Source: Rhodocyclales bacterium (GTDB lineage: Bacteria > Pseudomonadota > Gammaproteobacteria > Burkholderiales > Rhodocyclaceae). From it: a stretch of 64,000 nucleotides of DNA. A program made the translations under genes and the position numbers. Of this stretch, positions 37,475 to 46,334 are shown in pieces (position 1 is the first letter of the stretch; every line of letters starts with the position of its first letter). The stretch lies in the NCBI GenBank assembly GCA_016183655.1, contig JACPEH010000009.1:108353-172352 (forward strand), given 5' to 3'. The notes under the pieces were generated by a model, which saw nothing but the letters and a program-made list of their open reading frames with translations, had not been told where the DNA came from and made no database searches.

Positions 37475-38395
37475 TCAAACGTAGGCCAGCCAGTTGTCGT
37501 ATTCCGGCAGACGGCCATTGACCAGGTCGAAGAAGCGGGCCTGCAGCTGGGTCGTGATCGGGCCGCGCTTGCCTTCGCCGATGACACGGTTGTCGAGTTC
37601 GCGGATCGGCGTCACTTCGGCGGCGGTGCCGGTGAAGAAGGCCTCGTCGGCGATGTAGATGTCGTCGCGGGTGATCGGCTTCGAGATGACTTCGTAGCCG
37701 AGGTCGGCGGCCAGCTTCATCACCGTCTCGCGGGTGATGCCGCACAGGCCGGAGGTGATCTGCGGTTCGTAGATCTTGCCGTTCTTGACGACGAACAGGT
37801 TCTCGCCGGCGCCTTCGGCAACGAAGCCCATGGTGTCGAGCAGGAGCGCCTCGTCGTAGCCGTCCTGCGTCGCTTCGAGGTTGGCCAGGATCGAGTTGGC
37901 GTAGGTGGTGGCGACCTTGGCGCGCGGCATGGTCACGTTGACGTGGTGGCGGGCGAAGGACGCGGTCTTGACGCGGATGCCTTTCTCCAGCCCTTCCTCG
38001 CCGAGGTAGGCGCCCCACGGCCAGGCGGCGATGGCGACATGCACGGCGGCGCCGCGCGGCGACACGCCCATCTTCTCCGAGCCGTAGAAGGCGATCGGAC
38101 GCAGGTAGCAGGACTCCAGCTTGTTGGCGCGGACCACTTCGAGCTGCGCATCCATCAGCTGTTCCTTGCTGAACGGAATCTTCATCATGTAGATGTGCGC
38201 CGAGTTGAAGAGGCGCTCGGTGTGCTCCTTCAGGCGGAAGATGGCCGTGCCCTTGTCGGTCTTGTAGGCGCGGACGCCCTCGAAGACGGAGAGGCCATAG
38301 TGCAGCGAATGCGTCAGCACGTGCGTGGTCGCATTGCGCCACGGCACCAGCTTGCCGTCCATCCAGATGAAGCCGTCGCGGTCGGACATCGACAT
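37475..38395 (-). CDS. ilvE: Branched-chain amino acid aminotransferase
   Basis: 306 residues, PLP fold type IV. It performs the last step of valine, leucine and isoleucine synthesis with glutamate as amino donor. Marks: FIWMDGKLVPW, THSLHYGLSVFEGVRAY, FRLKEHTERLFNSA, the PLP lysine K160 in MPRAKVATTYANSILAN, EGAGENLFVVKNG and EVTPIRELDNR. ATG 38395 follows AGGAGACAAG. Divergent from nudJ. Confidence 0.95.
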   Translation of the reverse strand: MSMSDRDGFIWMDGKLVPWRNATTHVLTHSLHYGLSVFEGVRAYKTDKGTAIFRLKEHTERLFNSAHIYMMKIPFSKEQLMDAQLEVVRANKLESCYLRPIAFYGSEKMGVSPRGAAVHVAIAAWPWGAYLGEEGLEKGIRVKTASFARHHVNVTMPRAKVATTYANSILANLEATQDGYDEALLLDTMGFVAEGAGENLFVVKNGKIYEPQITSGLCGITRETVMKLAADLGYEVISKPITRDDIYIADEAFFTGTAAEVTPIRELDNRVIGEGKRGPITTQLQARFFDLVNGRLPEYDNWLAYV

Positions 38396-38568
38396 GATCT
38401 TGTCTCCTGTATTTCTGTTGCCAGAGGTCAATCGAAAGGCGGAATTTTAGCCGATTTCGGCGCTTAAAGCCTGCCGGCCTGACCGCGAACGTAGAAGCGG
38501 CTGGGAGCTGCCGCCGCTTGGCAGTAAAATGCCGCCTTTGCCTTCCGCTGCGCAGATTCGAGAATTCC

Positions 38569-39027
38569 ATGTCCAACGCCGCCATCTGGAAACCCAACGT
38601 CACCGTCGCCGCCGTCATCGAGCAGGACGGCCGCTTCCTGCTGGTCGAGGAGGAGACCGACGACGGCCTGCGCTTCAACCAGCCGGCCGGGCACCTGGAG
38701 TGCCGCGAGGCGCTGGTCGATGCCGTCGTGCGCGAGGCGCTGGAGGAGACCGGCTACCACTTCGTGCCGCGCTACCTGGTCGGCGTCTATAGTTGGCGCA
38801 ACGAGGCGAAGGACGTCACCTACCTGCGTTTCGCCTTCGGCGGCGAGATCGCCGGGCACGAGCCGGAGCGCCGGCTGGATGCGGGCATCGTTGCCGCGCG
38901 CTGGCTGACGCCGGAAGAGATCCGCGCCTCCGCCGACCGCCATCGCAGCCCGCTGATCGTGCGCTGCGTCGAGGACTGGCAGGCCGGGCGCCGCTATCCG
39001 CTGGAATTGCTGACGCATTACGGATGA
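38569..39027 (+). CDS. nudJ: NUDIX phosphatase NudJ
   Basis: 152 residues. Nudix box GHLECREALVDAVVREALEETGY matches the G-x5-E-x7-RE-x2-EE-x-G pattern. WKPNVTVAAVIEQDGRFLLVEEE and LRFNQPAGHLE are typical of E. coli NudJ (YmfB), which hydrolyses thiamine and nucleoside pyrophosphates. The gene is in the mnmA neighbourhood as in E. coli. It overlaps the next gene by 4 bases (ATGA). Confidence 0.9.
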   Translation: MSNAAIWKPNVTVAAVIEQDGRFLLVEEETDDGLRFNQPAGHLECREALVDAVVREALEETGYHFVPRYLVGVYSWRNEAKDVTYLRFAFGGEIAGHEPERRLDAGIVAARWLTPEEIRASADRHRSPLIVRCVEDWQAGRRYPLELLTHYG

Positions 39028-39605
39028 GGCGGTGGCTACTGCTCTGCGGCCTCGGCCTCGGCTGTGCGGCCGCCGGCGCGCAGGAGCGGATCGAGGTCTG
39101 CTACAACTACGGCTGCCTGAGCACGGCGACGGTGAAGTTCGGCAAGCGCTCGCTGGCACAGGTGCGCGACCTGCTCGACGACGCGGTGAGCGCGGCGCAC
39201 GAGCGCGAGCTGATCGCGGTGGCGGTGGGGCGCCTGCTCGGCTGGGCCGGGCGGCAGTCGCCGATCCATGCCGACCGCGGCGGCAACTACGCGGACGAGG
39301 GCGTGTACGGCCGCATGGACTGCATCGACCATGCGACGACGACGACACGCCTGCTGCGCATGCTCGAACGGCGCGGCTGGCTGCGCTGGCATCACGTGCT
39401 CGAACCGGAGGTGCGCACGCGGCTGCTGGTCTTCGACCACTGGTCGGCGGTGATCGAGGAGGCGCCGAAGGCGCCGTACCGCGATGAAGACCCGCTGTCG
39501 CGCAAGCGCTACGCGGTCGATAGCTGGTTTTACGATAACGGCCAACCGGCGGTGGTGATGCCGCTGGAAGCCTGGATGGATTGGGAGGGACCCCGTGTCG
39601 AGTGA
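39024..39605 (+). CDS. Secreted protein of unknown function, possible transglutaminase-like cysteine peptidase
   Basis: 193 residues with a signal peptide ([16 protein letters not shown]). I know homologues only as unannotated proteins beside mnmA in betaproteobacteria. The order [15 protein letters not shown] (C100 at the start of a helix), [11 protein letters not shown] (H139 on a strand) and [12 protein letters not shown] (D166 on a strand) is what a Cys-His-Asp triad of a transglutaminase/papain-like fold would look like. Two more cysteines (VCYNYGC, 26 and 31) may form a disulfide. Function is inference. It is coupled to nudJ upstream (ATGA) and overlaps mnmA by 11 bases, so all three are one transcript. 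Confidence 0.7.
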   Translation: MRRWLLLCGLGLGCAAAGAQERIEVCYNYGCLSTATVKFGKRSLAQVRDLLDDAVSAAHERELIAVAVGRLLGWAGRQSPIHADRGGNYADEGVYGRMDCIDHATTTTRLLRMLERRGWLRWHHVLEPEVRTRLLVFDHWSAVIEEAPKAPYRDEDPLSRKRYAVDSWFYDNGQPAVVMPLEAWMDWEGPRVE

Positions 39606-40716
39606 GAACAATACCGTGGTCGTCGGCTTGTCCGGCGGCGTCGATTCGTCGGTGGCGGCGCTGCTGCTGAAGCAGCAGGGCTACAAGGTGATCGGCCTGT
39701 TCATGAAGAACTGGGAGGACGATGACGACGACGAATACTGCTCGTCGCGCGAGGACCTGATCGACGTGATGAGCGTCGCCGACCGGATCGGCATCGACGT
39801 CGAAGTGGTCAACTTCGCCGGCGAATACAAGGAGCGCGTCTTCGCCGAGTTCCTCAAGGAATACCAGGCCGGCCGTACGCCGAACCCGGACGTGCTGTGC
39901 AATTCCGAGATCAAGTTCCGCGCCTTCCTCGACCACGCGCTGAAGATGGGGGCGGCGAAGATCGCCACCGGCCACTACGCCGGCGTGCGCGAGGTGCCGT
40001 CGCCGACCGGCAGCGGCGTCGAGTACCAGCTCTTGAAGGCCGAGGACGGCACCAAGGACCAGAGCTACTTCCTGCACCGGCTGAACCAGGCGCAATTGTC
40101 GAAGACGATCTTCCCGCTGGCCGGCGTCTACAAGCGCGACGTGCGCAGGATCGCCGAGGAGGCCGGGCTGCACGTCGCCGCGAAGAAGGATTCGACCGGC
40201 ATCTGCTTCATCGGCGAACGGCCGTTCAAGGACTTCCTGATGCGCTATCTGCCGCCGCACCAGGGCGAGATCCGCGAACTCGACTCCGGGCGCGTGCTCG
40301 GCGAGCACGACGGCATGACCTACCACACCATCGGCCAGCGCAAGGGCCTGCACATTGGCGGTGTCAAAGGAGGCAAGGGTGCCGAGAGCGGCGAACACGA
40401 CGCCTGGTTCGTGGCCAGGAAGGACGTGGCGAGCAACGTGCTCTACGTGGTGCAGGGGCACGACCATCCGGCGCTGCTTTCGGAAACGCTGGTTGCCGCC
40501 GACCTCTCCTGGGTCTCCGGCCGGGCGCCGCACACGCACTGGGTCTACACCGCGAAGACGCGCTACCGGCAGGAGGACGCCGCCTGCGAGCTTGAGCGCG
40601 TGGACGCTGACGGCTGCGAGATCCGCTTTGCCGCGCCGCAGTGGGCGGTGACGCCGGGACAGTCGGTGGTGCTCTACGAATCGCGCGTCTGCCTCGGCGG
40701 CGGCGTCATCCAGTAA
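39595..40716 (+). CDS. mnmA: tRNA-specific 2-thiouridylase MnmA
   Basis: 373 residues. It installs 2-thiouridine at tRNA position 34 of Lys, Glu and Gln tRNAs. PP-loop SGGVDSS (13-19), the catalytic cysteine pair C102 (NPDVLCN) and C204 (STGICFIGE), GHYAG and the [10 protein letters not shown] segment are all present. GTG start at 39595 with GGGAGGGA just upstream, lying inside the end of the preceding gene. Confidence 0.96.
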   Translation: MSSENNTVVVGLSGGVDSSVAALLLKQQGYKVIGLFMKNWEDDDDDEYCSSREDLIDVMSVADRIGIDVEVVNFAGEYKERVFAEFLKEYQAGRTPNPDVLCNSEIKFRAFLDHALKMGAAKIATGHYAGVREVPSPTGSGVEYQLLKAEDGTKDQSYFLHRLNQAQLSKTIFPLAGVYKRDVRRIAEEAGLHVAAKKDSTGICFIGERPFKDFLMRYLPPHQGEIRELDSGRVLGEHDGMTYHTIGQRKGLHIGGVKGGKGAESGEHDAWFVARKDVASNVLYVVQGHDHPALLSETLVAADLSWVSGRAPHTHWVYTAKTRYRQEDAACELERVDADGCEIRFAAPQWAVTPGQSVVLYESRVCLGGGVIQ

Positions 40717-40720
40717 CTCC

Positions 40721-41710
40721 GTGTCCGCCGCTCCCGCCGAGACTTCCGAAACCGCCGGCGCGCCGGCGCGCCTGCACCGCGCGGTGCGCGCCGTGCTGTG
40801 GAGCGTCGTCGTCGCCGCCGTCGGCTACCTCGGCCTGTCGCTGTGGGCCGGCTGGCGCGACGTCACGGCGGCGGTGGTGCAGGTCGGGCCGTGGGTGCTG
40901 CTTGGCGTGCTGGCGCTGTCGCTGGCCAACTACCTGCTGCGTTTCGTGCGCTGGGGGCGCTACCTGGCGCTGCTCGACGCACCGGTGCCGTGGCGCATCA
41001 ACCTCGACGCCTACTTCGCCGGCTTCGCGCTGACCACCAGCCCGGGCAAGCTCGGCGAGACGCTGCGTTCGGTGCTGCTGAAGCCGCACGGCGTGCCGCC
41101 GGCGGCGAGCCTCGCCGCCTTCTTCGCCGAGCGCGCCAGCGACCTGATGGCCATCCTCGTGCTGGCGGCGATCGGCCTCTGGTCGTACGCGCCGGCGCGG
41201 CCGGTGGTCGGGCTGGCGCTGCTCTTCATCGTCGTCGCGCTGCTGCTGGTGCAATGGACGGCGCTGATCGCCGCCATCGACCGCTGGGCGCTGGCGCGGG
41301 CCGCAAGGGGAGCGCAGGGGGCGCGCTGGGCGAAGCTGCTGTCGCAGCTGTGCGAGATCGTGCTGCACTTCCGCCGCTGCTTCTCGCTGCCGGCGCTCGG
41401 CATGGGGCTGGGCCTCGGCCTCGTCGCCTGGCTCGCCGAAGGGGTCGGTTTCTGGTGGCTGCTGGCTGCGCTCGGCCATCCGCTCGACCTGCCGACTGCG
41501 GTCTTCATCTACGCCTTTGCCATGCTGATCGGCGGCCTTTCCTTCCTGCCCGGCGGACTCGGCGGCAGCGAGGCGGTGATGATCGCGCTGCTGGCGATGC
41601 ACGGCCTGCCGGAAGCGGCGGCGGTGACGGCGACGCTGCTCTGCCGGCTGGCCACGCTGTGGTTCGCCGTCGCGCTCGGTGCCGCCTTCATGGCGCGGGT
41701 CCGCCAATGA
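40721..41710 (+). CDS. UPF0104 / LPG-synthase TM-family membrane protein
   Basis: 329 residues with about eight hydrophobic helices and no soluble domain. LANYLLRFVRWGRYL, FAGFALTTSPGKLGETLRSVLLK and FLPGGLGGSEAVMIALL are the signatures of the PF03706 (lysylphosphatidylglycerol synthase transmembrane) family, which includes flippase-like proteins. Four bases after mnmA and overlapping dprE1 (ATGA), so it is co-expressed with the DprE1/E2 pair. A role in moving the lipid-linked pentose across the membrane is possible but is inference. GTG start. Confidence 0.8.
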   Translation: MSAAPAETSETAGAPARLHRAVRAVLWSVVVAAVGYLGLSLWAGWRDVTAAVVQVGPWVLLGVLALSLANYLLRFVRWGRYLALLDAPVPWRINLDAYFAGFALTTSPGKLGETLRSVLLKPHGVPPAASLAAFFAERASDLMAILVLAAIGLWSYAPARPVVGLALLFIVVALLLVQWTALIAAIDRWALARAARGAQGARWAKLLSQLCEIVLHFRRCFSLPALGMGLGLGLVAWLAEGVGFWWLLAALGHPLDLPTAVFIYAFAMLIGGLSFLPGGLGGSEAVMIALLAMHGLPEAAAVTATLLCRLATLWFAVALGAAFMARVRQ

Positions 41711-42996
41711 CGGCGGCGCCGCTTTCCGCCTGGGGCAACCTCGGTTGGCCGCCCGCCGCCGAAGTCCGCCGCTGCGGCGAGCGCGGCGCGCCGCTGCCGG
41801 CGGTGGCCGGCACGCTGCTGCCCTACGGCAACGGCCGCAGCTACGGCGACAGCTGCCTCAACCCCGGCGGCACGCTGCTGGCGATGCGCGGGCTCGACCG
41901 CTTCATCGCCTTCGATGCCGGGAGCGGCGTCCTCGCCTGCGAGGCCGGCGTGCTGCTCGCCGACATCCTCGCTGTCTTCGTCCCGCGCGGCTGGTTCCTG
42001 CCGGTGACGCCGGGAACGCGCTACGTCACCGTCGGCGGCGCCATCGCCAACGACGTGCATGGCAAGAACCACCACGCCGCCGGCGGCTTCGGCGCGCAGG
42101 TGCGCTCGTTCGAGCTGCTGCGCTCGGACGGTTCGCGCCGCCGCTGCTCGCCGACGGACAACGCCGACTGGTTTGCGGCGACCGTCGGCGGCCTCGGCCT
42201 GACCGGCGTCATCACGCAGGCCGAGCTGCAGCTGCGACGCATCGGCGGCAACGCGATCGCCGTGCACAACCGGCGCTTCACCGGGCTCGACGAATTCTTC
42301 GCGGCGAACGCCGAGGCCGAGCACGCGCACGAGTATGCGGTGGCCTGGATCGACTGCCTGGCGAAGACGCCGCGCGGCGTGCTGATGGGCGGCAACCATG
42401 TCGACGCCGAGCTGCCGGCGCCGCGCGGCGAGAGGAACGTGCCGCTGACGCCGCCTTTCTCGTGCATCAATGGCTTGAGCCTGCGCGCCTTCAACGCCGC
42501 CTACTACGGCAAGCCGTGGCCGACGGCACAGACGGTGCATTACCAGCCCTATTTCTACCCGCTCGACGCCATCGGCCACTGGAACCGCATCTACGGGCCG
42601 CGCGGTTTCTACCAGTACCAGTCGGTGGTGCCGCCCGCGGCGGCGCGCGAAGCGACCGGCGAGATGCTGGCGGCGATCGCCGCCAGCGGGCAGGGGTCCT
42701 TCCTCGCCGTGCTGAAGAACTTCGGTGCCCGGCCGTCGCCCGGCCTGCTCTCGTTCCCGATGCCGGGGACGACGCTGGCGCTTGATTTCCCGAACCACGG
42801 CGCGGCGACGCTGGCGCTGTTCGAGCGCCTCGACGCCATCGTCCGCGCCGCCGGCGGCCGGCTCTATCCGGCCAAGGACGCGCGCATGCCGGCGGCGATG
42901 TTCCGTGCCGGCTATCCGCGCCTCGCCGAATTCACGTCCTACGTCGACCCGAAGTTCTCGTCCGGCTTCTGGCGGCGCGTCATGGAGAACAACTAG
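41707..42996 (+). CDS. dprE1: DprE1-like FAD-dependent decaprenylphosphoryl-ribose 2'-oxidase
   Basis: 429 residues, vanillyl-alcohol-oxidase-type FAD fold. It closely parallels mycobacterial DprE1: YGNGRSYGDSCLNPGG, VTPGTRYVTVGGAIANDVHGKNHHAAGGFGAQVRS, ATVGGLGLTGVIT, YYPLDAIGHWNRIYGPRGFYQYQ-like segments and the catalytic-site YPAKDARM. With DprE2 it epimerises decaprenylphosphoryl-ribose to the arabinose form. The position of the mycobacterial Cys387 (ICVDFP) reads LALDFP here. The ATG overlaps the preceding stop by four bases; dprE2 follows after 3 bases. Confidence 0.88.
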   Translation: MTAAPLSAWGNLGWPPAAEVRRCGERGAPLPAVAGTLLPYGNGRSYGDSCLNPGGTLLAMRGLDRFIAFDAGSGVLACEAGVLLADILAVFVPRGWFLPVTPGTRYVTVGGAIANDVHGKNHHAAGGFGAQVRSFELLRSDGSRRRCSPTDNADWFAATVGGLGLTGVITQAELQLRRIGGNAIAVHNRRFTGLDEFFAANAEAEHAHEYAVAWIDCLAKTPRGVLMGGNHVDAELPAPRGERNVPLTPPFSCINGLSLRAFNAAYYGKPWPTAQTVHYQPYFYPLDAIGHWNRIYGPRGFYQYQSVVPPAAAREATGEMLAAIAASGQGSFLAVLKNFGARPSPGLLSFPMPGTTLALDFPNHGAATLALFERLDAIVRAAGGRLYPAKDARMPAAMFRAGYPRLAEFTSYVDPKFSSGFWRRVMENN

Positions 42997-42999
42997 AAA

Positions 43000-43737
43000 A
43001 TGCAGAAGATCCTGATCATTGGCGCCACCTCGGCCATTGCCGAAGCCGCCGCCCGCCAGTGGGCGGCGCGCGGCGCGGCGCTGTTCCTGGTCGCGCGCAA
43101 CGCCGCGAAGCTCGACGCGATCGCCGCCGACCTGATCGTGCGCGGCGCGGCGAAAGCGGGCACCCGGGTCATGGACGCGACCGACACCGCCGCGCACGCG
43201 GCGATGCTCGACGCCGCGGTGGCGGCGCTGGGCGGCATCGACGTGGCGCTGATCGCGCACGGCACGCTGCCCGACCAGCAGGCCTGTGCCGCCTCGGTCG
43301 AGCTGACGCTGCACGAGATCGACACCAACGGCCTGTCGGTGGTGGCCCTCGCCACGCGGCTGGCCAACCTGATGGAAGCGCAGGGTTCCGGCAGCCTCGC
43401 GGTGATCAGCTCGGTCGCCGGCGACCGCGGCCGGCAGAGCAACTACGTCTATGGCGCGGCCAAGGGCATGGTCACCCGCTTCCTGCAGGGCTTGCGCAAC
43501 CGCCTGGCGAAGAAGGGCGTGCAGGTGCTGACCGTCAAGCCCGGCTTCGTCGACACGCCGATGACCGCTGCCTTCAGGAAAGGGGCGTTGTGGGCCAAAC
43601 CGGAGCAGGTCGCGCGCGGCATCATCGCCGCCATCGACCGGAAGAAGGACGAGGTCTACCTGCCCGGCTTCTGGCGGCTGATCATGCTGATCATCCGCCA
43701 CATTCCCGAGCGGATCTTCAAGAAGCTGTCGCTGTGA
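43000..43737 (+). CDS. dprE2: DprE2-like short-chain dehydrogenase
   Basis: 245 residues, classical SDR fold: cofactor loop IIGATSAIAEAAA, catalytic SSVAGDRGRQSN and Y-x3-K in YVYGAAKGMVTRF, plus VKPGFVDTPMT. A hydrophobic C-terminal segment (WRLIMLIIRHIP) is like DprE2, which reduces the keto intermediate to decaprenylphosphoryl-arabinofuranose. Its pairing with dprE1 is the strongest support. Confidence 0.87.
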   Translation: MQKILIIGATSAIAEAAARQWAARGAALFLVARNAAKLDAIAADLIVRGAAKAGTRVMDATDTAAHAAMLDAAVAALGGIDVALIAHGTLPDQQACAASVELTLHEIDTNGLSVVALATRLANLMEAQGSGSLAVISSVAGDRGRQSNYVYGAAKGMVTRFLQGLRNRLAKKGVQVLTVKPGFVDTPMTAAFRKGALWAKPEQVARGIIAAIDRKKDEVYLPGFWRLIMLIIRHIPERIFKKLSL

Positions 43738-43755
43738 CCACGCGTCGAGCGCAAG

Positions 43756-43775
43756 CCCCGGCATTCATGCCGGGG
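43756..43775. repeat. Palindromic hairpin between dprE2 and the YgjP-like gene
   Basis: Near-complete palindrome CCCCGGCAT-TC-ATGCCGGGG. It could end the dprE2 transcript or be a small dispersed repeat; no T-run follows. Confidence 0.5.
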
Positions 43776-43852
43776 AGAGCGAGACGAAGACACAGCCAGG
43801 GCGCGCACCGGCTGATTACCTCGCCGGCTACCCGCAGACGCTGGTCGCGCAG

Positions 43853-44335
43853 GTGCGGCGGCTGATTGCCGAGGAGCGGCTGGCCGAAGCGCTGCTGCGC
43901 AAGTATCCGCAGGCGCACGCCGTGCGTACCGACAAGGCGCTCTACGACTACGTCCTGGAGGTTCGCGGGGACCGCCTGCGCAATGCCCCGCTGCTGAGCA
44001 GGGTGGCCTTCGACAGCAAGCTGCACGTGCTCCGCAACGCGCTCGGCACGCACACCGCCGTCTCGCGGGTGCAGGGCGGCAAGCTCAAGGCCAAGCGCGA
44101 GATCCGCATCGCCGCCGTCTTCCGCGAGATGCCGGAGGCCTTCCTGCGCATGGTCGTCGTGCACGAACTCGCCCACCTCCGCGAATCCGGGCACAACAAG
44201 GCCTTCTACCAGCTCTGCCGGCACCTGGAGCCGGATTACGCGCAACTGGAGTTCGACCTGCGCGCCTACCTCTGCCACCTGGAAGCGGGCGGGCCGCCGC
44301 TCTGGGCGATCGTTAATCCAGCGCCCGCACCTTGA
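43853..44335 (+). CDS. YgjP-like zinc metalloprotease (DUF45/M48 family), start uncertain
   Basis: 160 residues as written from GTG 43853. The zinc motif HELAHLRESGHNKAFY (H-E-x2-H ... H), NALGTHTAVSRVQGGKLKAKREIRIA and LEPDYAQLEFDLRAYL are typical of YgjP/DUF45 metal-dependent hydrolases. The family's N-terminal section DYLAGYPQTLVAQV is encoded in frame just upstream (from about 43814), but there is no ATG, GTG or TTG in that frame back to the stop at 43688-43690. So either a non-canonical start is used (ATT 43763 or CTG 43841), or the gene has lost its start. The 3' end overlaps dbpA by 23 bases. Confidence 0.72.
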   Translation: MRRLIAEERLAEALLRKYPQAHAVRTDKALYDYVLEVRGDRLRNAPLLSRVAFDSKLHVLRNALGTHTAVSRVQGGKLKAKREIRIAAVFREMPEAFLRMVVVHELAHLRESGHNKAFYQLCRHLEPDYAQLEFDLRAYLCHLEAGGPPLWAIVNPAPAP

Positions 44336-45743
44336 CCGGCTTGCCCTTGACGCCGCCCGCCGTGAGCTTCTTCAGCGCGGCGTCGGCCAGCTCGCGGGCG
44401 ACGGCGATGTAGGTGCTCCAGTCGGTCACCGTGATCTTGCCGACCTCTTCGCGGGTGAAGCGGTGGCCGCCGCCGGCCTCGCCGGTCAGCGCGCCGAGCA
44501 CGTCGCCGGGGCGGATCTTCTCCTTGCGCCCGCCCAGCATCTGCAGCGTGACCATCGGCGGCACCAGCGGCGTCTGATCGTCGCCCTGCAGCGAGCCAAG
44601 CGTGTGCCATTCCGGGTCGCTGCCGATCGCCTGGGCGATGGCGCCGATGCGCCGCCGGTCGCCCGGACTGCACAGGCTGAGTGCCCAGCCGTCCTCGCCG
44701 GCGCGGCCGGTGCGGCCGATGCGGTGGATGTGCACCTCCGGGTCGGGCGTCATGTCGACGTTGATCACCGCTTCCAGCTGCGCGATGTCGAGGCCGCGCG
44801 CGGCGACGTCGGTGGCCACCAGCACCGAGCAGCTGCGGTTGGCGAACTGCACCAGCACCTGGTCGCGCTCGCGCTGCTCCATGTCGCCGTTCAGCGTCAG
44901 TGCCGCGAAACCCTGGCTGCGCAGCAGCTCGGCGAGGTCGCGGCACTGCGCCTTGGTGTTGCAGAAGGCGAGCGTGCTCACCGGCCGGTAGTGCTTGAGC
45001 AGGATGCCCACCGCCTGCAGGCGCTCCTCGTGCTTGACCTCGTAGAAGCGCTGGCGGATCGTGCTGCGCGCGTGCCGTTCGAGCAGCTTCACTTCCTGCG
45101 GGTTGCGCAGGAACTGGCGTGCCAGCTTGTCGATGCCCTCCGGGTAGGTTGCCGAGAAGAGCAGCGTCTGCCGGCTCCTCGGACACTGCCGGGCGACGTG
45201 CACGATGTCGTCGTAGAAGCCCATGTCGAGCATGCGGTCGGCTTCGTCGAGGACCAGCGTGTTCAGCGCGGCGAGCTGCAGGCTGCCGCGTTCAAGGTGG
45301 TCCATGATCCGCCCCGGCGTGCCGACGACGATGTGTGCGCCGTGCTCCAGGCTGGCCATCTGCGGCCGCAGCGTGCTGCCGCCGCACAGCGCGAGCACCT
45401 TGATGTTGTCCTCGAAGCGCGCCAGCCGGCGGATCTCCTGCGTCACCTGGTCGGCCAGCTCGCGCGTCGGGCAGAGCACCATCGCCTGCACCGCGAACCA
45501 GCGCGGATTGAGGTTGGTCAAGAGCGCCAGCGCGAAGGCGGCGGTCTTGCCGCTGCCGGTCTTGGCCTGCGCGATCAGGTCGTGGCCGGCGAGCGCGATC
45601 GGCAGGCTGGCCGCCTGGATCGGCGTCATCGTCTGGTAGCCGAGGTGCTGCAGCGCCGCGCGCAGCGCGGGCGACAGCGACAGTTCGTCGAATTTCCGCT
45701 CGGCGGCTGGCTCCGGGAGGGCGCTCGGGAGAGTCTCGTCCAT
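44313..45743 (-). CDS. dbpA: DEAD-box RNA helicase DbpA
   Basis: 476 residues. Complete DEAD core ([105 protein letters not shown]) and the C-terminal DbpA RNA-binding domain (GGRKEKIRPGDVLGALTGEAGG...DWSTYIAVARELADAAL), which targets 23S rRNA helix 92 in E. coli. Involved in 50S subunit maturation. The gene at 45750 is 6 bases upstream on the same strand. Confidence 0.93.
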   Translation of the reverse strand: MDETLPSALPEPAAERKFDELSLSPALRAALQHLGYQTMTPIQAASLPIALAGHDLIAQAKTGSGKTAAFALALLTNLNPRWFAVQAMVLCPTRELADQVTQEIRRLARFEDNIKVLALCGGSTLRPQMASLEHGAHIVVGTPGRIMDHLERGSLQLAALNTLVLDEADRMLDMGFYDDIVHVARQCPRSRQTLLFSATYPEGIDKLARQFLRNPQEVKLLERHARSTIRQRFYEVKHEERLQAVGILLKHYRPVSTLAFCNTKAQCRDLAELLRSQGFAALTLNGDMEQRERDQVLVQFANRSCSVLVATDVAARGLDIAQLEAVINVDMTPDPEVHIHRIGRTGRAGEDGWALSLCSPGDRRRIGAIAQAIGSDPEWHTLGSLQGDDQTPLVPPMVTLQMLGGRKEKIRPGDVLGALTGEAGGGHRFTREEVGKITVTDWSTYIAVARELADAALKKLTAGGVKGKPVKVRALD

Positions 45744-45749
45744 TGCTGC

Positions 45750-46241
45750 TCAGTCCTTGCGCCGGCGCGGCGGCAGCGGCCGGCGCTGCCGTTGTCCGGG
45801 GCGCTGCCGGTCGGTGTCGGCGGGCTTCGGCTTGGGCACCAGCAGGTTCTTGCCGCCACCGGCCGCGGCGGCGCGGTGCGCCAGGATCGCGGCGCTGAGT
45901 GCGGACGCGGCGGGGCGGAGGTCGGTTTCTCCGGCTTCGCCATTCCACGCCGCGAGCTTGCCCTTGATGGTGAAGATGCGCTCGGCCGCCTCCGCCTTCT
46001 TCGGCAGCTCCGCCACCATCGCCTGCGCCGGCGGCGTCAGCGCGTAGTCCGCCTCGTGCGCGCTGATCAGGCCGTGCCGGCCGAGCCGCGTGAAAGCCTC
46101 GGCCAGCCGGGTCTCGCCCGGCACCGCGCCCTGGATCAGGTCGATCGCGGCGACGATGTCGACCAGCGCCGCCGGCCGCCGCTTGGAGGAAAGGGCCACG
46201 GCGAGCAGCAGCAGGGCGTCAATATCATGAACGGGGTGCAT
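45750..46241 (-). CDS. Protein of unknown function with winged-helix-like N-terminus
   Basis: 163 residues. The first 90 residues (DIDALLLLAVALSSKRRPAALVDIVAAIDLIQG...LAEAFTRLGRHGLISAHEADYALTPPAQAMVAELP) have the rhythm of a winged helix-turn-helix, ending in a recognition-type helix and a wing. The rest is alanine-rich, then a basic Arg/Pro/Lys tail. No named family is recognised. Six bases before dbpA, so probably one transcript. Confidence 0.65.
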   Translation of the reverse strand: MHPVHDIDALLLLAVALSSKRRPAALVDIVAAIDLIQGAVPGETRLAEAFTRLGRHGLISAHEADYALTPPAQAMVAELPKKAEAAERIFTIKGKLAAWNGEAGETDLRPAASALSAAILAHRAAAAGGGKNLLVPKPKPADTDRQRPGQRQRRPLPPRRRKD

Positions 46242-46334
46242 CGAAGGGCCTTTGCGGAAGAGGTGGGGCGGGCGCCGGGAGCGCCGGGGATGAAGGCAGT
46301 GTAGCAGGCGGCGCCGGTTCGCCGGAAAGGACAA

